This document shows positions 49,638 to 56,647 of a stretch of 64,000 nucleotides of DNA, in pieces. Where the stretch lies: positions 1 through 64,000 of the forward strand of contig JAVBPG010000005.1 of the NCBI GenBank assembly GCA_031549685.1, written 5' to 3'. The position numbers and the translations under genes are program-made. Positions within the stretch are counted from its first letter, which is position 1. Each line of letters starts with the position of its first letter. Origin of the DNA: JAITMY01 sp031549685. GTDB lineage: Bacteria; Bacteroidota; Bacteroidia; Bacteroidales; UBA932. The notes under the pieces were generated by a model. The model was given only the letters and a program-made list of their open reading frames with translations, did no database searches and was not told where the DNA came from.

Positions 49638-50930
49638 ATGAGATTTTTTTTCATTCTTGCAGCGGCGCTGCTTGGGCTTAGCCTTCCGGGCGCCGCGCAG
49701 CAAACGCTGAGCCTTGAGCAGTGCCGCTCGCAGGCGCAGGCCAACTATCCGCTGGTAAGGCAGTACGGCTTGATTGAGAAGTCGCGCAACTACAGCTTGG
49801 CCAACGCAGGGAGGGCCTACCTTCCACAGGTTTCGCTCTCGGCGCGCGCTAGCTACCAGTCCGATGTAACGCAGGTGCCCATTGACCTGTCGGGCTTCCC
49901 CATTCCCATTGACCTAAACATTCCGATACCGGACAAAGACCAGTACGTGGCCGCCATAGATGTGAACCAGGTTATATGGGACGGCGGCGCGGTGCGCTCG
50001 CAGAAGGACATACTCAGGGCCTCGTCCGGCGTGGAAACGCAGCAGCTACAGGTGGACATGCACAGCCTCGATGACAGGGTTAACCAGCTGTACTTCGGCA
50101 TACTCCTGGTGGACGAGCAGCTGAAGCAGAACGCCCTGCTGCAGGACGAGCTGCAGCGGAGCTACAACCAGATTTCGAGCTACGCAGCCAACGGTCTTGC
50201 CAACCAGGCCGACCTTGACGCGGTAAAGGTGGAGCAGCTCAACGCCAGGCAGGGCATGGAGCGTATGAAGAGCACGCGCAAGGCCTACCAGGCCATGCTG
50301 AGCGAAATTACCACGCTGAGCATTACCGAAAACACTACGCTGGAAAAGCCGGTGCTAAGCAGCGCCGCGGCCGGCCTGCAGCCCGACAGCCTGCCCGAGG
50401 TGCGGCTGCTGAACGCGCAATCGGACTACTTAGACGCACAAAAAAGTGCCATTACGGCAGGCAACATGCCGCGCCTCGGCCTGTTTGTTCAGGGCGGCTA
50501 CGGCAAGCCCGGGCTGAACATGCTGAACAACGAGTTTGAGGCGTTTTACGTAGCCGGTGCGCGCCTTTCGTGGAGCTTCGGGGGGCTTTATACGCAGTCC
50601 AACGAGCGCAAAAAGGTGGAGGTAAAAAAGAGCGCCGTGGATGTGCAAAGGGAAACTTTTTTGCTCAACGCGCGGCAAAACGTGGCGCAGCTCGAGGCAA
50701 AAATCGAGGGCATAAAGGAGGTAATGAAGATGGATGACGAGATTATCGCCCTGCGCGAGAGCGTGAAAAAATCGGCTGAGGCCAAGGTCGCCAACGGAAC
50801 GCTGAGCGTGATAGAGCTGCTGCGCGAGGTCAACGCCGAGAGCCTTGCCCGGCAAACAAAATCGCTGCACGACATAGAGCTGCTGATGGCGGTGGCCAAC
50901 CTTAAGTACGTACTCAACCAGCAGCTGTGA
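49638..50930 (+). CDS. TolC-family outer-membrane efflux protein
   Basis: 430 residues. The signal peptide (RFFFILAAALLGLSLPGAAQ) is followed by two TolC repeats, rich in coiled-coil sequence (QTLSLEQCRSQAQANYPLVR at the start, NGLANQADLDAVKVEQLNAR in the middle). It forms the outer-membrane tunnel. Start at ATG 49638, after a frame beginning at 49614 that has no signal peptide. It is followed 89 bases later by the HlyD gene. Confidence 0.92.
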   Translation: MRFFFILAAALLGLSLPGAAQQTLSLEQCRSQAQANYPLVRQYGLIEKSRNYSLANAGRAYLPQVSLSARASYQSDVTQVPIDLSGFPIPIDLNIPIPDKDQYVAAIDVNQVIWDGGAVRSQKDILRASSGVETQQLQVDMHSLDDRVNQLYFGILLVDEQLKQNALLQDELQRSYNQISSYAANGLANQADLDAVKVEQLNARQGMERMKSTRKAYQAMLSEITTLSITENTTLEKPVLSSAAAGLQPDSLPEVRLLNAQSDYLDAQKSAITAGNMPRLGLFVQGGYGKPGLNMLNNEFEAFYVAGARLSWSFGGLYTQSNERKKVEVKKSAVDVQRETFLLNARQNVAQLEAKIEGIKEVMKMDDEIIALRESVKKSAEAKVANGTLSVIELLREVNAESLARQTKSLHDIELLMAVANLKYVLNQQL

Positions 50931-50937
50931 AGAACGC

Positions 50938-50976
50938 CTCTCCCCCACCCCGCTCCCGCGGAGAGGGATTTAGGGA
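50938..50976. repeat. short GC-rich inverted repeat between TolC and HlyD genes
   Basis: CTCTCCCCCACCCCGCTCC is followed by GGAGAGGGATTTAGGGAGAG, roughly inverse. It resembles a common short intergenic repeat. It could also be a small stem-loop in the operon mRNA. Confidence 0.4.
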
Positions 50977-51019
50977 GAGCTTGATAAATACATCGATAAT
51001 TCAAAAATGTAATACCGGT

Positions 51020-51910
51020 ATGAAGCTAACTTTAAAATTTGTCTGCCTTGGCCTTGCTGCCATTGCATGCTCACGTGGGAAAATGCAGCACGACGCCTCG
51101 GGCGTGTTTGAGGCCACCGAGGTAATGGTGTCGTCGGAGGTAAGCGGCAAGCTGCAAAGCTTTACCATTGCCGAGGGGCAGCAGCTCGACTCGGCGCAGG
51201 CGGTGGGACAGGTTGACAGCACGCAGCTGCACCTGCAAAAAATGCAGCTGCAGGCGCGCATTAAGGCAACCCAAAGCAAGCACATGGACGTAGCCACGCA
51301 GGTAGCGGCCACCGAGCAGCAGATAGCGACGGCAAAAACCGAGCAGCGGCGCTTCAAGAACCTGCTGCAGGTTAACGCCGCAACGCAAAAGCAGTTCGAT
51401 GACATCAACGCGCAGGTGGCCGTGCTGGAGCGGCAGCTGGCCGCCCAGAAAACCAACCTCGAATCCGCCAATAGCGGGATTACCGATGAGGTGGCGGCGC
51501 TCAACGCGCAGCGCGACCAGCTCAGCGACCAGCTGCGCAAAACCAGCATCACCGCTCCCATAGCGGGAACCGTGCTGGCCAAGTACGCCGAAACGGGCGA
51601 GCTGGTCAGCCAGGGCAGGCCGCTGTTTAAGGTTGCCGACCTGCGCCGCATCATGCTCCGCGCCTACATTACATCGGGGCAGCTGACGCAGGTAAAAATA
51701 GGGCAGGAGGTAAAAGTCTTTGCCGATTTTGGCGAAAAAGAATCGCGGGAGTACGCCGGAACCATCGCGTGGATTTCGGACAAGGCGGAGTTTACCCCCA
51801 AAACCATTCAAACCCGCGATGAGCGCGCCAACTTGGTTTACGCCGTAAAAATTGCGGTAGCAAACGATGGGTACATTAAAATGGGCATGTACGGAGACGT
51901 AAGATTTTAA
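51020..51910 (+). CDS. HlyD-family periplasmic adaptor (lipoprotein)
   Basis: 296 residues. The signal peptide (KLTLKFVCLGLA) ends at a lipobox AIAC, followed by SRGKM. Barrel-sandwich halves (GVFEATEVMVSSEVSGKLQS, and KTSITAPIAGTVLAKYAETG) flank a long coiled coil (HMDVATQVAATEQQIATAKT). It resembles YbhG/EmrA-type adaptors and links the ABC permeases to TolC. ATG 51020 is preferred; a frame from 50927 would read through the repeat. Confidence 0.9.
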   Translation: MKLTLKFVCLGLAAIACSRGKMQHDASGVFEATEVMVSSEVSGKLQSFTIAEGQQLDSAQAVGQVDSTQLHLQKMQLQARIKATQSKHMDVATQVAATEQQIATAKTEQRRFKNLLQVNAATQKQFDDINAQVAVLERQLAAQKTNLESANSGITDEVAALNAQRDQLSDQLRKTSITAPIAGTVLAKYAETGELVSQGRPLFKVADLRRIMLRAYITSGQLTQVKIGQEVKVFADFGEKESREYAGTIAWISDKAEFTPKTIQTRDERANLVYAVKIAVANDGYIKMGMYGDVRF

Positions 51911-51970
51911 TGGAAAATGGAAAATGGAGAATGAGGAATGGAGAATGGAGAATGGGAAATGGAGAATTAA
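51909..51970. repeat. GGAGAATGGAGAATG repeat, left arm
   Basis: Tandem run of ATGGAGA-type words ending GGAGAATTAA. Its inverse, CTCTCCATTCTCAATT, follows the pseudogene at 52349-52364. Confidence 0.75.
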
Positions 51971-51985
51971 ATAGCATTGAGGAGT

Positions 51986-52348
51986 ATGAAAGATAATGTG
52001 GTAAAAGAAAAATCGTATGCCTTTGCGTTGAGGGTAGTAAAGGCGTATAAATATTTGAGCGATGAGCAACGGGAATTTGTGCTTTCGAAGCAGATGCTAC
52101 GTAGCGGCACCGCCATTGGCGCTTTAGTAAGAGAAAGTGAGCAGGCACAGTCCAAGGCTGATTTCATCAGTAAAATGAGCATTGCCCTTAAAGAGGCAAA
52201 CGAAAACGGAGTACTGGCTGATGCTGCTAAAAGATAGCGATTAGATTGATAAAAAAGTTTTGAATCTATACATAAAGATGCCGATGAGCTAATACGCCTG
52301 CTGGTAAGTATTGTCAAAACAGCAAAACAAGCTTACCCCAAAAAGTAG
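51986..52348 (+). pseudogene. decayed four-helix-bundle (S23-type) protein gene
   Basis: The first half reads MKDNVVKEKSYAFALRVVKA, then YKYLSDEQREFVLSKQMLRS and GTAIGALVRESEQAQSKADF: clear four-helix-bundle protein of the S23 family, about 120 residues when intact. At 52205-52215 an extra base shifts the frame; the right reading is TEYWLMLLKDSD, then a stop codon, then, in a further frame, FESIHKDADELIRLLVSIV, then KTAKQAYPKK. So at least two frameshifts and one stop are present. It interrupts the efflux operon between the HlyD and ABC genes and is flanked by inverted GGAGAATGG repeats. Confidence 0.85.
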
Positions 52349-52364
52349 CTCTCCATTCTCAATT
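52349..52364. repeat. GGAGAATGGAGAATG repeat, right arm (inverted)
   Basis: CTCTCCATTCTCAATT, inverse of the left arm at 51909-51970, directly after the pseudogene stop. Confidence 0.7.
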
Positions 52365-52369
52365 ACACA

Positions 52370-53335
52370 ATGGTAAGCGTTAGTAACATTAGTAAAAATT
52401 TCGGTCCGGTTCGTGCGTTAAACAGCGTCAGCTTTGAGGTGGAGGCGGGCGAACTGTACGGCATTATTGGCCCCGACGGAGCCGGAAAAACCACGCTGTT
52501 CCGCATACTCACCACGCTCATGCTGGCCGATAGCGGCGCGGCTGTGGTGGACGGAAGCGATGTGCAAAAGGATTACAAGCTGATTCGCCGGAAAATAGGA
52601 TACATGCCCGGCCGGTTCTCGCTGTACCAGGATTTGAGCGTGGAGGAAAATCTTCAATTCTTCGCCACCATTTTCGGCACCACCATCCAGGAAAATTACC
52701 ATCTGATAAAGGATATTTACCGGCAAATAGAGCCGTTTAAAAAGCGCCGGGCGGGCAAGCTGTCAGGCGGCATGAAGCAAAAGCTGGCGCTGAGCTGCGC
52801 GCTCATTCACAAGCCCACCGTGCTTTTTTTAGATGAGCCCACCACCGGCGTTGACCCCGTGTCGCGCAAGGAGTTCTGGGAAATGCTCGGGAATTTAAAG
52901 CGGCAAGGCATTACCATTCTGGTTTCGACGCCCTACATGGACGAGGCCACGCTCTGCGACCGCATAGCGCTGATGCAGGAGGGCGAATTCCTGCAGGTGG
53001 ATACGCCGCAGCATATCATCGAGCAATTCCCCGACACGCTCTGGGCGGTGCAAAGCAGCGACATGTTTCGCCTGCTCAACGACCTGAGAAGCTACCGGGC
53101 CATAAAAACCTGCTTTACCTTTGGCGAAACGCACCACGTTACTCTTAATAATGGAGAATGGAGAATGCAGAATGGAGAAAGCAGAGTGGAGAATGCAGAA
53201 TGGAGAATGGAGAATGGGGGAATGGGGAATTTGCGGCGTTACTTAGAGGGGTTGGGGCATGAGAATATTGAAATAAAAGAGATTAAACCCAGCGTGGAGG
53301 ACTGCTTTATGCGGTTGGCAACGCAGGAAAAGTAA
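52370..53335 (+). CDS. ABC transporter ATPase 1 of the efflux system, with a repeat insert
   Basis: 321 residues. Walker A GPDGAGKTTLFR, signature LSGGMKQKLALS, Walker B VLFLDEPTTGVDPV, and the H-loop position, here STPYMDEA, lack the usual His. The C-terminal part carries an insert of about 28 residues (NNGEWRMQNGESRVENAEWR, then MENGGMGN) made by a GGAGAATGG tandem repeat, in frame. It is the first of two ATPases, as in YbhF-type exporters, in which the two form a pair. Confidence 0.92.
   Translation: MVSVSNISKNFGPVRALNSVSFEVEAGELYGIIGPDGAGKTTLFRILTTLMLADSGAAVVDGSDVQKDYKLIRRKIGYMPGRFSLYQDLSVEENLQFFATIFGTTIQENYHLIKDIYRQIEPFKKRRAGKLSGGMKQKLALSCALIHKPTVLFLDEPTTGVDPVSRKEFWEMLGNLKRQGITILVSTPYMDEATLCDRIALMQEGEFLQVDTPQHIIEQFPDTLWAVQSSDMFRLLNDLRSYRAIKTCFTFGETHHVTLNNGEWRMQNGESRVENAEWRMENGGMGNLRRYLEGLGHENIEIKEIKPSVEDCFMRLATQEK
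53150..53229 (+). repeat. GGAGAATGG repeat inside the ABC ATPase gene
   Basis: About 80 bases of ATGGAGAATG-type repeat in frame. It is the same word as at 51909 and 54121 but inserted in the coding region. Confidence 0.85.
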
Positions 53336-53351
53336 GCTTATCATTGGTGTC

Positions 53352-54110
53352 ATGCAAAATAGCACACAGCAAAATATCGTTATTCACACCGAAAATCTCA
53401 CCAAGCGCTTTGGCGACTTTACGGCGGTGGATAATATCTCTTTCAGCGTTGAGCGCGGCGAGATATTCGGATTCCTGGGCGCCAACGGGGCCGGGAAAAC
53501 CACCGCCATGCGCATGCTGTGCGGGTTGAGCAACCCTACTGCGGGCACGGGAACGGTGGCGGGATTCGACATTAACAGGGAGTCCGAGGAGATTAAAAAA
53601 AACATTGGCTACATGAGCCAGAAATTTTCGCTCTACGAGGATTTGAAGGTATGGGAAAACATTCGCCTGTTTGGCGGAATTTATGGTCTGGATAAAAAAG
53701 TTATTGCTCAAAAGATGGAGCAAATGCTCGCCGAGCTTGGCTTTGAGCACGAGCGGGGCACCCTGGTAAAGGCGCTGCCGCTGGGCTGGAAGCAGAAGCT
53801 GGCCTTCTCCATTTCCATTTTTCACGAGCCGCAGGTGGTTTTTCTCGATGAGCCCACCGGAGGCGTTGACCCCGTTACCCGCCGTAAATTCTGGGAGCTG
53901 ATTTACCAGGCCGCGGCGCGCGGAATTACCGTTTTTGTAACTACCCACTACATGGATGAGGCGGAGTACTGCAACCGGGTTTCGATAATGGTGGACGGCA
54001 GAATAGAGGCGCTGGACTCGCCCAAAAACCTCAAGCAGCAGTTCTGCACCTCGAACATGGAGGGCGTTTTTCAGCTGCTGGCGCGGAAGGCGACACGGAG
54101 GGACAATTGA
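53352..54110 (+). CDS. ABC transporter ATPase 2 of the efflux system
   Basis: 252 residues. Walker A GANGAGKTTAMR, Walker B VVFLDEPTGGVDPV, and THYMDEAEYCNR with the switch His are present. The signature region reads VKALPLGWKQKLAFS, in place of LSGGxxQR, so the motif is degenerate. Together the two ATPases have complementary defects (ATPase 1 lacks the switch His; ATPase 2 has the degenerate signature). It starts 16 bases after ATPase 1. Confidence 0.93.
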   Translation: MQNSTQQNIVIHTENLTKRFGDFTAVDNISFSVERGEIFGFLGANGAGKTTAMRMLCGLSNPTAGTGTVAGFDINRESEEIKKNIGYMSQKFSLYEDLKVWENIRLFGGIYGLDKKVIAQKMEQMLAELGFEHERGTLVKALPLGWKQKLAFSISIFHEPQVVFLDEPTGGVDPVTRRKFWELIYQAAARGITVFVTTHYMDEAEYCNRVSIMVDGRIEALDSPKNLKQQFCTSNMEGVFQLLARKATRRDN

Positions 54111-54111
54111 G

Positions 54112-54400
54112 AATGGACAATTGAGAATGGAGAATGATGGGGAGTATTACTGTAAATAATAGCCGTCAAGAGGCTGTTTCGAATTTTAGGGAAAGGAATT
54201 TCTACTGTATATTTTATTAACCGCGAGTGGAGTTTGACCGCTCACCAAGCTGGCGGGCAGGCAAGTAATGATCATATATACTTTTTGATTATTAGGGAGA
54301 TAGACAAAGTTAAAGCAGGCTCCAAGTGGACAACAATTTGGGCAAAGTAAAAATGGGTTGAAAAATAATTTTCAATTCTCCATTCTCAATTTTTAATTAA
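54112..54400. repeat. insertion-like segment between ATPase 2 and permease 1, with inverted flanks
   Basis: Left: ACAATTGAGAATGGACAATT, then GAGAATGGAGAATG. Right (54368-54394): ATTTTCAATTCTCCATTCTC, then AATTTTT, is the inverse. The 230 bases between contain no gene I can read. A remnant of a coding insertion, like the one after the HlyD gene, is possible. Confidence 0.6.
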
Positions 54401-55507
54401 ATGAGGCAGTTCTTATCATTTGTACAGAAGGAATTCTACCACATTTTCCGCGATAAGCGCACCATGCTTATTTTGCTGGTAATGCCCGTGATACAAATTA
54501 TTTTGTTCGGGTTTGCGCTTACCAACGAGATTAAGGATGCGCCGATAGCCGTTTTGGACCTGTCGAAGGACGAGGCTACGCGCCGCATTGTTGACCGGTT
54601 TAGCGCCAGCGAGTATTTTCAGGTAGCGGCCAACCTGCAAACTCCCGACGAGATTGACGACATGTTTAGGGAAGGAAAGGCCAACCTGGTCATGGTGTTT
54701 AGCGAGGACTTCCAGAGCCGTTTGCTGCACACCGGCGACGCCTCGGTGCAGCTCATCGCCGACGCCACCGACCCCAACCAAGCCACCATGCTGAGCAGCT
54801 ACGCCGGCAGCATCATAGCCGCGTACCAGCAGGAGCTGATGCGGGAGTACAACGTGCCGCTGCAAATAATTCCGCAGGTAAGAATGCTGTACAACCCGCA
54901 AATGAAAAGCGCCTACAACTTTGTGCCGGGCGTAATGGGGCTCATCCTCATGCTCATTTGCGCCATGATGACCTCGGTTTCCATCGTGCGCGAAAAGGAA
55001 ATGGGCACCATGGAGGTGCTGCTGGCCTCGCCCGTGAGGCCCCTCTACATTATTCTGGCCAAGGCCGTGCCGTACTTTACCCTGTCGTTTGTCAACCTCA
55101 CCACCATCCTGCTGCTCTCGGTGTTTGTGCTGGGCGTGCCGGTTACGGGCAGCTTGCTGCTGCTTACGCTGATTTCGCTGCTTATTATTCTGGTGGCGCT
55201 ATCGCTGGGCCTGCTCATATCCAATATTGTTACCACGCAGGTTGCCGCCATGCTCGTGTCGGGCTTAGGCTTAATGATGCCCACCATGGTGCTCTCGGGC
55301 ATGATATTTCCTATTGAAAGCATGCCGAAGCTGCTGCAGTGGCTGTCGGCCGTGGTGCCCGCGCGCTGGTACATTGACGCCGTAAAAAAGTTGATGATAC
55401 AGGGCGTTGACGGCATATTTGTGCTCAAAAATTTTGCCATTCTTTTCTTTATGGCATTCGTATTGATATTTGTAAGCCTCAAACGATTTAAAACGCGATT
55501 AGGATAG
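54401..55507 (+). CDS. ABC-2 type permease 1
   Basis: 368 residues. An N-terminal membrane helix (KRTMLILLVMPVIQIILFGF) is followed by a large periplasmic domain and five more helices (VPGVMGLILMLICAMMTSVS, GTMEVLLASPVRPLYIILAK). This ABC2_membrane_3 (YhhJ/YbhS/YbhR) arrangement pairs with permease 2. The GTMEVLLASPV motif is the conserved cytoplasmic loop. It makes the drug exporter with the TolC and HlyD proteins. Confidence 0.93.
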   Translation: MRQFLSFVQKEFYHIFRDKRTMLILLVMPVIQIILFGFALTNEIKDAPIAVLDLSKDEATRRIVDRFSASEYFQVAANLQTPDEIDDMFREGKANLVMVFSEDFQSRLLHTGDASVQLIADATDPNQATMLSSYAGSIIAAYQQELMREYNVPLQIIPQVRMLYNPQMKSAYNFVPGVMGLILMLICAMMTSVSIVREKEMGTMEVLLASPVRPLYIILAKAVPYFTLSFVNLTTILLLSVFVLGVPVTGSLLLLTLISLLIILVALSLGLLISNIVTTQVAAMLVSGLGLMMPTMVLSGMIFPIESMPKLLQWLSAVVPARWYIDAVKKLMIQGVDGIFVLKNFAILFFMAFVLIFVSLKRFKTRLG

Positions 55508-55509
55508 CT

Positions 55510-56622
55510 ATGCTACGATATTTACTTGAAAAGGAGTTTAAGCAAATCGCCCGCAATCCCATATTGCCCAAGCTGATTTTTATTCTCCCCGTGGTCATGC
55601 TGCTTATCATGCCGTGGGCGGCCAACCAGGAGGTAAAGAATATTCACCTGAGCGTGGTGGACAACGACCACAGCACGTACTCGCAGCGGCTGGTGCAAAA
55701 AATCACCTCGTCGGGCTACTTCCTACTCACCGATGTTTCGGCCTCCAACGGCGAGGCCATGCGCAGCATTGAGTCGGGCAAAGCGGATATTATTCTGGAG
55801 CTGCCGCCCGGCTTTGAGCGCGACTTAATCAAGGCGGGCAGCGCCGAGGTAATGATTTCGGCCAACGCGGTGAACGGCACCAAGGCCGGGCTGGGCTCCT
55901 CGTACCTGGCCTCCATCATGCGCGACTTCTCGGGCGAGCTGCAGCAGGAGCTGGGACAGCGGAGCGGAAAAGCAGCGGTTCCCGTCATCGGCATTGCCGG
56001 CTACAACAAGTTCAACCCGCACCTGGACTACAAGGTCTTTATGGTGCCCGCCCTGATGGTAATGCTGCTGACGCTGCTCGTCGGGTTTCTGCCCGCGCTC
56101 AACATTGTTAGCGAAAAGGAAATCGGCACCATTGAGCAAATCAACGTAACACCGGTGCCGAAGCGTACCTTTATTTTAGCCAAGCTCATTCCCTACTGGC
56201 TCATCGGGTTTATAGTAATGAGCATAGGCCTGGGCATTGCCGCCGGGGTTTACCAGCTCTACCCCGTGGGCAGCCTGCTTACCATCTACCTCTACACCAG
56301 CGTTTATATACTTGTGGTTTCGGGGCTCGGGCTGCTCATCTCCAACTACTCCAACACCATGCAGCAGGCCATGTTTCTGATGTTCTTTTTTATCATCGTC
56401 CTCATCCTCATGAGCGGATTATTTACCCCCGTGAGCAGCATGCCGGGCTGGGCGCAGGCCATTGCCGCCTTCAACCCGCTAAAATACTTCATGCAGGTAA
56501 TGCGCGCCGTGTACCTCAAGGGCAGCAGCATCCCGGAGCTCATTCCGCAGCTGCTGGCGCTATGCGGCTTTGCCGTAGCGCTCAACGGCTGGGCCGTGCT
56601 GAGCTACAGGAAAAAGAGTTAG
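55510..56622 (+). CDS. ABC-2 type permease 2
   Basis: 370 residues. Same architecture as permease 1 (NPILPKLIFILPVVMLLIMP, then a periplasmic domain; GTIEQINVTPVPKRTFILAK is the cytoplasmic loop). It starts 2 bases after permease 1, so the two are translated together. It ends the efflux operon. Confidence 0.93.
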   Translation: MLRYLLEKEFKQIARNPILPKLIFILPVVMLLIMPWAANQEVKNIHLSVVDNDHSTYSQRLVQKITSSGYFLLTDVSASNGEAMRSIESGKADIILELPPGFERDLIKAGSAEVMISANAVNGTKAGLGSSYLASIMRDFSGELQQELGQRSGKAAVPVIGIAGYNKFNPHLDYKVFMVPALMVMLLTLLVGFLPALNIVSEKEIGTIEQINVTPVPKRTFILAKLIPYWLIGFIVMSIGLGIAAGVYQLYPVGSLLTIYLYTSVYILVVSGLGLLISNYSNTMQQAMFLMFFFIIVLILMSGLFTPVSSMPGWAQAIAAFNPLKYFMQVMRAVYLKGSSIPELIPQLLALCGFAVALNGWAVLSYRKKS

Positions 56623-56647
56623 GGAGGGGGAAGAGGGGGGAAGGGCC

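Noticed and set aside
51909..51970. CRISPR-like tandem repeat
   Set aside because: The units are about 8-10 bases without unique spacers, and no cas genes occur in the window.
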